Shown here: positions 1-6,450 of the stretch, piece by piece
How the letters are laid out: the number at the start of each line of letters is the position of its first letter
Numbering within the stretch: the first letter of the stretch is position 1
Assembly: GCA_045532175.1 (NCBI GenBank)
Contig: JAZSFK010000059.1
Coordinates: 1-11,498, forward strand
DNA from: Fimenecus sp045532175
GTDB taxonomy: Bacteria > Bacillota > Clostridia > Oscillospirales > Acutalibacteraceae
Reading direction: 5' to 3'
Length of the DNA stretch: 11,498 nucleotides
Translations under genes and position numbers: made by a program
The notes under the pieces: model-generated
Seen by the model: the letters and a program-made list of their open reading frames with translations, nothing else
Told to the model about the DNA's origin: nothing
Databases searched by the model: none

Positions 1-201
1 GATAATAAAAGTGTTTACTATACTGTCAAAGAATATGACGGACATATTGCAATTTTTATTAATGATGAAACGCAACCACAAAACATTTTTGATTCCTATG
101 TGTCAACACTGCCGGAAAAAGACAGAGAAAGATTAAAAAAAGGCATAATTGTTTCTGACAAAGAAGAATTACAAAGAATTATTGAAGATTATACAAGTTA
201 G
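1..201 (+). CDS. BofC C-terminal-domain-like protein, 3' end only
   Basis: This is the last 66 codons of a gene entering from the left edge, ending in TAG. The visible peptide reads YYTVKEYDGHIAIF near the start, then a linker, then VSTLPEKDRERLKKGI and an acidic end LQRIIEDYTS. This layout (a short beta-rich 'KEYxGxIaiF' segment, an 'LPexDrexLkkGI' segment and a tail 'eeLqrlIEDY') is one I recognise from small Clostridia proteins carrying a BofC C-terminal-type domain. BofC itself is a sporulation checkpoint factor, but many proteins with this tail are uncharacterised, so no role in sporulation is claimed. The N-terminal part, where a membrane anchor would normally be, lies outside the window. 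Its stop overlaps the stop of the convergent glycoside hydrolase gene by 4 bp, and no terminator is visible after it. Confidence 0.72.
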   Translation, partial: DNKSVYYTVKEYDGHIAIFINDETQPQNIFDSYVSTLPEKDRERLKKGIIVSDKEELQRIIEDYTS

Positions 202-2885
202 TTAATTGAAATTCTTACCGATTTAATATCTCCTGAAATCGTAATTTCAACAATTCCGTTGTCACGGATAAAGAAATCCGCGTTTTTCTCATTCACTGTT
301 ACATTGAAGCTATCTTTTTTATCTGTCATAACAACAATTACAGAGTATTTTTCATTATTTCCGTAATACTTAAGGTTACAGTTAAATTCTGTCGCATCAT
401 CGTTGAAACTGCTATCCATAACCATTGTGTCAAGACCTGTTGAAAGTGTTTTCGGTTTATAATAAGCATTTGTCCAGATGTTAACAGGGGTTGAAAGTCC
501 GCCAAAGTTATGGAACCAACCGCCACGACCTGATGTGATATTAAACATTTCAAAAGTATAATATGAATATTCAACCTCGCGTTTCCAAGCCTTCAAGGCA
601 GTTTCGGCAATACGGAACGCAAAATCTGTTTCGCCCAAATCGAGCATAGTTTTCCACACAAACCATTGATGAGAAAGCCACACATTACCATTCCAATAAC
701 CATTTGTAATGTAATATGATGCTGTTTTGTCAACAGCACTGATACCAACAGGGCTGAACATTTCATTATCACTCTTTAAATGGCCGAGAATTCTGTCACG
801 TTGACTATCGGTTACAGCACCTGCGATAATCGGATAAATACCGTCCATTGTCTTATTAAGATTTTCGCCCTGTTCATTTCTGTATTTCTCCTTATAGTTG
901 CCGTCTTCGTCGTGGACAACATAAGAGAAATAACCGCATTCTTCGTCCCAAGAATATTTTTGAAGAGCAGTTGACACTCTTTCAATATCCTTGAGATATG
1001 TTTGCTTATCTTCTTCCCTACCGAGCAAATCAGCACACATATAGAGAATTTTTGCACAACGGATAACCTGTGATGATGAAATTACAGGTGTCATCCATTT
1101 TTGTTTCTGCTCTGCATACATAGCTTTCTGTGGTGGCAAGTCGTCCATACCACTACAATTGTAGAAATAGTCAAAAGTTGTTGTAAGACCCGTATTAAAC
1201 TTTGTTGTAGTTGAGCCATTAATCTTGCCTGCCAGGAAGTCGTAGAACATCTTTACCCTATCATAATATTTCAAAAGTTCCGTTTTGTCTTTTGCTTGTT
1301 TAAGCATTTCAAGATATTGATAAATATGAACCGGCACAGGTGACCCGTGGAGAAGAAATGCCCATTGGTCGTTATCAGTTAAATATGTTTCAAGGATATA
1401 ATCTGCAATATGTGGCGCAAATTCAAGCATATCAAGACCGATAAAGCCTGAATCCCATGTGTAGAATGAGTCCCAACGTTTGCCGGGAGTATGGTGAACA
1501 ATATATTCGCCGTTACGATAAAGCGGATAAACAGTATTCTGGAAAACAGTTGCACGGAGAATCTTATTTGAAAATTCATAAGGCTTACCCGCCTCATTTA
1601 ATTCAAATTTTTCAAGGGAATTATATGCATTCTCGTAGATTTTTTCGTATTCTTCCGTTGTTTTGTACTCTGTTTCACCAAAGGACAGAACTGCATACTC
1701 AATATGCTCTGTATGTGGCTGAACATAAAGAGTATAGACTACTGTATTGTGATAAAATCCCTCGTCACTATGCTTTTCGGAGAATGAGCCTGAAAATGTT
1801 TCGAGCATATTCTGAAAGCTCTCGTCAGGCTGTGAAATTCGAGCAGTCGGACTGTCCTCAAGACAACCTGTATTGAAATCACGGAAACGAGTAACATCGT
1901 TGAATGTTCTTACATAGAATTTTCCGTCAACGCCTTCATATTTATAACTTGCAAGTTTACCGATATCACAAGCCTTTGTTTCAATTTCAGGGTAGAAATT
2001 ATGTGTTTTTGATGTTACAGAAAGAATTTCACCCTTTTCGGTAATGCAAAGGAAGTCAAATTCAATTCCACCTGTACCACAAGACACCAGTTCAACATTT
2101 TTATTATTGAAAGGAACAGATAAAATATTGAAATCTGTTGCAGATGGGAATGTAATTTCTTCGCCGTTTAAAGTCCATACACTCGGACTTTCGTCAGTTG
2201 TACGATAACGAATGTTCATTACAGGGTTTGCAAAAGCAGAGATACCATTGATTTCGTATGTTATTCTATCCCCTGCTTCTTCACCAAGACGTGGGCATTT
2301 AGGAAGAATATAACGATTACAGTCACGGTCACCAAGTCCGCGATGATATGTAAAGGCATCGTCAAAGAATTCGCCCTTTTTCATAGCATCAATTACCTGC
2401 TTGTCCCAAGGACGGGTGGTATTGTAATCGTAAGATTTATAGTCAAGAGCCTTTATAAAGATATTCTTTTCGGGCAAAACAGGAGTTGTTGCATAGACGT
2501 TAGGATATTCAATAGCAGAAAAAAGATTTAAAAGGCAGATTTGAGTAATATCTGTGTTATTCACAAACTTTGTACGGACAAGAACGCTGTCACTATCAAG
2601 CTTTGTAAAGGAAACGTCTGCATAAACCCTGTCCTTCCACTCAAGGTCATAACGATATGAATAAAAAGAGTAATCTGACTTTGCTTCCCAAGGGTGAACA
2701 CCAACGGGAACGGTTACGTTGGGAACTCGTGAATCGGCATTTTCAATTGCAGGACTTACAACACAGTCAAAACGAACACCACCCTCGGTTTTGTGGTCAA
2801 CAATTCGTGAGATACCGCTGTATTTTTTTGAATAAGGACCCCAAAATCCCAAGTGTTTATGCATTTTTTCTGTTACTCTGCTCAT
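198..2885 (-). CDS. GH63 / MGH1-like (alpha/alpha)6 glycoside hydrolase, 895 aa
   Basis: Probable cytoplasmic inverting alpha-glycosidase of the GH63/mannosylglycerate-hydrolase-like superfamily. The first ~400 residues look like a beta-rich N-terminal region; residues ~435-810 form the (alpha/alpha)6 catalytic domain, with PGKRWDSFYTWDSGF at 467-481, SGMDD at 578-582 and NGYWNGNVWLSHQWF at 728-742; ~815-895 is a small beta domain. In relatives such as E. coli YgjK the Asp of the SGMDD-type motif is the general acid, making Asp581 the candidate here, and a late Glu is the general base, here probably Glu779 in YYTFEMFN. There is no signal peptide. I chose ATG 2885 because GAGGT lies 7 nt upstream and the promoter lies just beyond; the frame stays open to 2981, but that extension would start upstream of the promoter. 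The substrate is unknown; known relatives cleave alpha-glucosides or mannosylglycerate. It is divergent from an esterase gene, which suggests shared control. Confidence 0.88.
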   Translation of the reverse strand: MSRVTEKMHKHLGFWGPYSKKYSGISRIVDHKTEGGVRFDCVVSPAIENADSRVPNVTVPVGVHPWEAKSDYSFYSYRYDLEWKDRVYADVSFTKLDSDSVLVRTKFVNNTDITQICLLNLFSAIEYPNVYATTPVLPEKNIFIKALDYKSYDYNTTRPWDKQVIDAMKKGEFFDDAFTYHRGLGDRDCNRYILPKCPRLGEEAGDRITYEINGISAFANPVMNIRYRTTDESPSVWTLNGEEITFPSATDFNILSVPFNNKNVELVSCGTGGIEFDFLCITEKGEILSVTSKTHNFYPEIETKACDIGKLASYKYEGVDGKFYVRTFNDVTRFRDFNTGCLEDSPTARISQPDESFQNMLETFSGSFSEKHSDEGFYHNTVVYTLYVQPHTEHIEYAVLSFGETEYKTTEEYEKIYENAYNSLEKFELNEAGKPYEFSNKILRATVFQNTVYPLYRNGEYIVHHTPGKRWDSFYTWDSGFIGLDMLEFAPHIADYILETYLTDNDQWAFLLHGSPVPVHIYQYLEMLKQAKDKTELLKYYDRVKMFYDFLAGKINGSTTTKFNTGLTTTFDYFYNCSGMDDLPPQKAMYAEQKQKWMTPVISSSQVIRCAKILYMCADLLGREEDKQTYLKDIERVSTALQKYSWDEECGYFSYVVHDEDGNYKEKYRNEQGENLNKTMDGIYPIIAGAVTDSQRDRILGHLKSDNEMFSPVGISAVDKTASYYITNGYWNGNVWLSHQWFVWKTMLDLGETDFAFRIAETALKAWKREVEYSYYTFEMFNITSGRGGWFHNFGGLSTPVNIWTNAYYKPKTLSTGLDTMVMDSSFNDDATEFNCNLKYYGNNEKYSVIVVMTDKKDSFNVTVNEKNADFFIRDNGIVEITISGDIKSVRISIN

Positions 2886-2892
2886 AATGAAT

Positions 2893-2897
2893 ACCTC
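2893..2897 (-). promoter_or_regulatory. Ribosome binding site fixing the start of the GH63-like gene
   Basis: GAGGT on the minus strand sits 7 nt before ATG 2885. It supports the 895-residue protein over the 927-residue open frame that begins at 2981. Confidence 0.75.
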
Positions 2898-2911
2898 GTG
2901 TAAAAATATAG

Positions 2912-2924
2912 TGGTATTATACCA
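2912..2924. promoter_or_regulatory. 13-bp inverted repeat over the -10 box, candidate operator
   Basis: TGGTATTATACCA is a perfect inverted repeat around a single central base and fully covers the -10 hexamer of the GH63-like promoter. Its arms resemble those of sites bound by GntR/HutC-type sugar-responsive repressors (TGGT...ACCA), but no regulator gene is in the window. Part of the symmetry is unavoidable because TGG plus TATAAT is itself an extended -10 box, so the operator call is tentative. Confidence 0.35.
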
Positions 2925-2944
2925 AATATTGTGGTGTATTTCAA
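2916..2944 (-). promoter_or_regulatory. Promoter of the GH63-like gene
   Basis: On the minus strand, TTGAAA (2939-2944) and TATAAT (2916-2921) are separated by exactly 17 bp, and TGG directly precedes the -10 hexamer (extended -10 form). The predicted transcript start near 2909 leaves a leader of about 24 nt with the GAGGT site inside it. Confidence 0.82.
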
Positions 2945-3018
2945 TAAATATATAAAAAAATACAAGGTCTAAATCACGCATGAAAAAGAGTCAGATAAAT
3001 TCTAATTTGGTGTTTACC

Positions 3019-3047
3019 TTGATTATATAGATTTTGTTTGTTATAAT
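3019..3047 (+). promoter_or_regulatory. Promoter of the esterase gene
   Basis: TTGATT (3019-3024) and TATAAT (3042-3047) are 17 bp apart. The expected start of transcription, around 3053-3055, falls right before the ribosome binding site, so the 5' leader would be only about 12-14 nt. Confidence 0.78.
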
Positions 3048-3055
3048 GTGAAAAA

Positions 3056-3061
3056 GAGGTG
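3056..3061 (+). promoter_or_regulatory. Ribosome binding site of the esterase gene
   Basis: GAGGTG lies 5 nt before ATG 3067, and this pairing supports the annotated start. It is unusually close to the predicted transcript 5' end. Confidence 0.7.
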
Positions 3062-3066
3062 TTATT

Positions 3067-4014
3067 ATGGATAAAAAGGTTTACACAAGAGGTTTGGCAG
3101 GTCAATACTGGTATAACTTTACAGAGGCTCTGGCTATGGTTGCTACTTATCGTCCTGTTCCTAAAAATGTTACATACTCAAAAATGACTTATGGAAATAA
3201 AAAGTTAAATTTCATAAACACATTCTGTCGTAACGACTTGACTGACAAGAAGAAGCCATTGTTTCTCTATATTCACGGTGGCGGTTGGATCTCGGGCATT
3301 ACCAACATGAGAAATCCATACATACAAAATTGGGCTGAATTGGGATTCTATTGTGCATCCATCAGTTATTCCTATGCACCACAGGAAGTCTTCCCTACTC
3401 AGATTAAAGAAATATTTACTGCTATTGATTATATAATCGACCATGCAGACGGACTCGGCATCGACACAGAAAACGTTGTAATTGCAGGTGAAAGTGCAGG
3501 CGGATACTACATATCTTTTGTTTCACATTGTCTTGCTCATCCCGAAGTCCTTGAAAAGCTGGGAATTACTTTTAGAAACGCTGACAAATTCAGAATTAAA
3601 GCACTTGTTTCACATTGTGGTTGTTTCAATCCTCAAAGACTTGTTGATGAGAAAAAAGAGCAGTCTAAATTTCCTGACATAAGAATGATGACAAGTACCT
3701 TTATAGGAAAAAATCTTGAAGAAACAAGAAAATTTTTAAACTCTGAGGAAGGTAAAATAGCCATTCCAAATATCGATAGCACTTTCCCACCAAGTTTTCT
3801 TATATGGGCAACAAAGGACTATTTAAGATATGAAACTTTTGATTTGAGTGAAGAATTGACAGCCCACAATGTTGCTCACAAGACATACAAGGCAGACGGA
3901 AAAATTGCTGCACATGCATGGTCAATTGCCACAATCTTCAAGGAGTCAAAGGACTGTCTTAAAGAAACAATAGATTTTGTACTCCCCTATCTACCTGAAT
4001 ATTTTGCAAAATAA
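3067..4014 (+). CDS. Alpha/beta-hydrolase, HSL-like esterase, 315 aa
   Basis: Cytoplasmic serine esterase of the alpha/beta-hydrolase fold. The oxyanion-hole motif HGGGW is at residues 70-74 and the nucleophile elbow GESAGG at 141-146, giving Ser143. The HGGG-plus-GxSAGG combination is typical of the hormone-sensitive-lipase (bacterial type IV) group. Asp251 in WATKDYLRYE and His283 in AAHAW are at the expected places for the rest of the triad. The length of 315 aa is normal for the group and there is no signal peptide. It reads away from the GH63-like gene and ends at a strong hairpin shared with the glycosidase operon on the other side. In a glycosidase neighbourhood a role in removing acetyl or other acyl groups from sugars is reasonable, but that is inference from context; the family also contains lipases and detoxifying esterases. 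Confidence 0.88.
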   Translation: MDKKVYTRGLAGQYWYNFTEALAMVATYRPVPKNVTYSKMTYGNKKLNFINTFCRNDLTDKKKPLFLYIHGGGWISGITNMRNPYIQNWAELGFYCASISYSYAPQEVFPTQIKEIFTAIDYIIDHADGLGIDTENVVIAGESAGGYYISFVSHCLAHPEVLEKLGITFRNADKFRIKALVSHCGCFNPQRLVDEKKEQSKFPDIRMMTSTFIGKNLEETRKFLNSEEGKIAIPNIDSTFPPSFLIWATKDYLRYETFDLSEELTAHNVAHKTYKADGKIAAHAWSIATIFKESKDCLKETIDFVLPYLPEYFAK

Positions 4015-4020
4015 TTGCAA

Positions 4021-4059
4021 AAAGAAGGACGATGAACAACTCATCGCCCTTTTATTTTT
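4021..4059. terminator. Bidirectional rho-independent terminator between convergent units
   Basis: AAGGACGATGA (4025-4035) pairs with TCATCGCCCTT (4041-4051) through one A/C mismatch around a 5-nt loop. On the + strand it is followed by TTATTTTTA; on the - strand by a TTCTTTTTG run. It can therefore end both the esterase transcript and the three-gene operon. Its + strand T-run overlaps the stop codon of the GH31 gene at 4058-4060. Confidence 0.82.
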
Positions 4060-6433
4060 AGTCTTCCATAGCGAAAACTGCTTCATCAAGACACATTCTC
4101 AATGATTTTGACCTTATACCTCTTATAATAGCCTTAAAATCTTTTTTATCCTTGCAATTTACAATTCGCTTGCTTGTAATGATTTTTTTCATATTGTTTC
4201 CGTTAAGGTGGATAAGGCAATCAAGTGCACGGTCGTTAACAGGCTTATTTTTCTTTGCCACAACGCCTGTGAGAGTGATTTCAATCTCATCCGCAACACT
4301 TACGTTGTTGAGTGCAAATGTGTTTTTAACAACATTTACAGGGGTAAATAAGCCATTCACCATAACGTTAATTTCATCAAATGATGCCACATCCTTGAAT
4401 TCAAATGTGTATTTTCTCTGTGCAGGAATACAACTGATAGCTGTACCACCATTGATTGTAAATTTAATTGTGTCGTTTTCTTCGCTTACAGTCATCTTTG
4501 TAATTGAATATTTACCATTCTTGTATTCGCCTGTTTCACCGTCATCCTCATAGAAATCAACGGAATTATTGCCACGGAAAATGTCAATTTTAAGGTTTTC
4601 AGGACAAGCCCATCCATTTCCCTCGTCAAGTGAATACTGTATAATTGCACCCTCTTTTGCCAAAACAGGAATGGTGTTAATCGGGCTGTTGATAACAACC
4701 TTTTGTCCGCCTTTATAAATCTTGCCATCAAAGATGTTTGTCCATCTGCCCTCCGGTAACCACATTTTTGTTGAAGCCATCTTTGTCCTTGCGTCAAGCT
4801 TTGATGTGACAGGACAAACAAGAAGCTCTGAACCAAAGAAATACTCGTTTCCGTATTCAAAACTTTCTTTATCCTCCGGATATGTATAATACAGCGGCTC
4901 ACAAAGTGCTCTACCGTCTTTAAATGTTCGATAGTTCATTGAATAGATGTATGGAATCATTCTGTGACGGAGTTGCAAATACTCTGTACCAAGAGTTTCT
5001 GCCTCCCAAGAGAAATTCCAAGGCTCTTTACCTAGAACATCCAGACTTGTTGAATGAAGTCTTAAAATCGGGAGGAAAACTGCAAGTTGCAACCAACGAA
5101 TATAGAGTTCGTCGTCATGCTCGCCCATCATGTGTCCGCCGATATCATGACTCCACCATGTATAACCACAGTTTGCGGCATTTGCTGTGAAATACGGTTG
5201 GAAATCAAGCACTTTCCAGTTAATTGCAGTATCGCCTGAGAATCCAAGCGGATAACGGTGTGAACCGATTCCTGCATAACGTGAAAGAATCATAGGTCTT
5301 CTGTTTTCACGGTCTGTATCAAGGTAATGATAGTGATTAAGAAGCCACAACGGGTCAAGACCCGCTTTCTTACTCTTTGTACCCTGTTGCCAGTCAATCC
5401 ACCAGAAATCAACACCAAGTTTTTCATAAGGATGATGAAGAATATCGAAATATGCGTTGATGAATTTCTTATCCGTCAAGTCAAACTGTACTGTTTCTTC
5501 CGTTGATTTATCAGCACCCACAGCATCTGCCATTTCTTCATACATATCCTCAAATGCACGTACACCATCTGCAGGATGAAGGTTAAGGGTAACTTTAAGT
5601 CCCATATCATGAAGTTTCTTAAGAAATGCCTTGTAATCAGGGAAAAGTTCAGTATTCCAGCTATATCCTGTCCAACCACTGCTTAAAATATTGCTTGACT
5701 TATACTTTTTATTAAACTGTTTTTTAAGGTCAACCCAATGCCAGTCCATATCAACAGTTGCAATAGTAAGCGGAATATTTCGGTTTGCAAATTCAACCAT
5801 CAAATCCTCATATTCCTTCTGTGTATATGCTCTGTATCGACTCCACCAGTTACCAAGAGCATATCTTGGCACAAGTGGTGGCATACCTGTAACCTTATAA
5901 AAATTGTTGATGCCCATTACATAGTTCTTGCCATAAGCAAAAATATAGTAATCCTTTGTGCCTTTTTCACGGGATGAAAGCATACCGTCTTCATCGAGAA
6001 GCAAGGTTTTATTGTCGTAATAAACACTTACACCATCAGTTGAAATGATACCTTCATCAAGGTCTATCGGGCCAAAAGTCTGGTCAAGTGTTCTTGTTGT
6101 GCCTTTAAGGTTGTGTTCACGTGTATAAGTACACTTTTCGCCGTTGATTACAACATATTCAAAGGAGCCTGAATGGCTGTTGATATAAAACTCCGCATAG
6201 CTTGTCTTAACACAGAGAACATCAACCTTTGTTTCGTGAGTAAACTCCACCTTGCCGAAATTTCTGTACCATATACTCTGTGAAGGCAAATCTGTAAATT
6301 TTCCGTCAGTTGAATACTCAACACGAATTGTTTCAGGTGTTAAAACTGAAACTCTTACATTCTGACTAAATATAATATTGTCTTCGCAAGCCTTACCATC
6401 GGTATTAGCTAAAAGAGCTTTATTTAATTCCAT
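4058..6433 (-). CDS. GH31 family alpha-glycosidase, 791 aa
   Basis: Retaining alpha-glycosidase of GH31, a TIM-barrel enzyme with an N-terminal beta-sandwich (about 1-185) and C-terminal beta domains. Barrel landmarks are PRYALGNWWSRY (189-200), ATVDMDWHWVD (225-235), the nucleophile strand DFWWIDWQQG (342-351, Asp347) and GFSGDT (397-402) with acid/base Asp401. A DUF5110-like segment with DFYEDDGETGEYKNG is at about 626-640. The nucleophile motif is WIDWQQ rather than the WIDMNE common in alpha-glucosidases, so substrate preference may differ; alpha-glucosidase, alpha-xylosidase or another specificity are all possible. A basic tail of about 65 residues (about 725-791) lies beyond the usual end. 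There is no signal peptide. It is the last gene of the operon, 17 bp after the GH-D gene; AAAGGTGAG lies 8 nt before ATG 6433. Confidence 0.93.
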   Translation of the reverse strand: MELNKALLANTDGKACEDNIIFSQNVRVSVLTPETIRVEYSTDGKFTDLPSQSIWYRNFGKVEFTHETKVDVLCVKTSYAEFYINSHSGSFEYVVINGEKCTYTREHNLKGTTRTLDQTFGPIDLDEGIISTDGVSVYYDNKTLLLDEDGMLSSREKGTKDYYIFAYGKNYVMGINNFYKVTGMPPLVPRYALGNWWSRYRAYTQKEYEDLMVEFANRNIPLTIATVDMDWHWVDLKKQFNKKYKSSNILSSGWTGYSWNTELFPDYKAFLKKLHDMGLKVTLNLHPADGVRAFEDMYEEMADAVGADKSTEETVQFDLTDKKFINAYFDILHHPYEKLGVDFWWIDWQQGTKSKKAGLDPLWLLNHYHYLDTDRENRRPMILSRYAGIGSHRYPLGFSGDTAINWKVLDFQPYFTANAANCGYTWWSHDIGGHMMGEHDDELYIRWLQLAVFLPILRLHSTSLDVLGKEPWNFSWEAETLGTEYLQLRHRMIPYIYSMNYRTFKDGRALCEPLYYTYPEDKESFEYGNEYFFGSELLVCPVTSKLDARTKMASTKMWLPEGRWTNIFDGKIYKGGQKVVINSPINTIPVLAKEGAIIQYSLDEGNGWACPENLKIDIFRGNNSVDFYEDDGETGEYKNGKYSITKMTVSEENDTIKFTINGGTAISCIPAQRKYTFEFKDVASFDEINVMVNGLFTPVNVVKNTFALNNVSVADEIEITLTGVVAKKNKPVNDRALDCLIHLNGNNMKKIITSKRIVNCKDKKDFKAIIRGIRSKSLRMCLDEAVFAMED

Positions 6434-6441
6434 AATCTAAT

Positions 6442-6450
6442 CTCACCTTT
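6442..6450 (-). promoter_or_regulatory. Ribosome binding site of the GH31 gene
   Basis: AAAGGTGAG on the minus strand fills the 17-bp gap directly after the stop codon of the GH-D gene and sits 8 nt before ATG 6433. No promoter fits in the gap, so the gene depends on upstream transcription. Confidence 0.75.

Noticed and set aside
234..249. Perfect hairpin TGAAAT-CGTA-ATTTCA as a terminator for the plus-strand gene
   Set aside because: The stem is only 6 bp and AT-rich, there is no T-run, and it lies within the coding region of the convergent gene.
2886..2981. N-terminal extension of the GH63-like protein by 32 residues
   Set aside because: The frame is open, but the ATG at 2981 lies upstream of a good promoter and has no ribosome binding site, while ATG 2885 has GAGGT at 7 nt.
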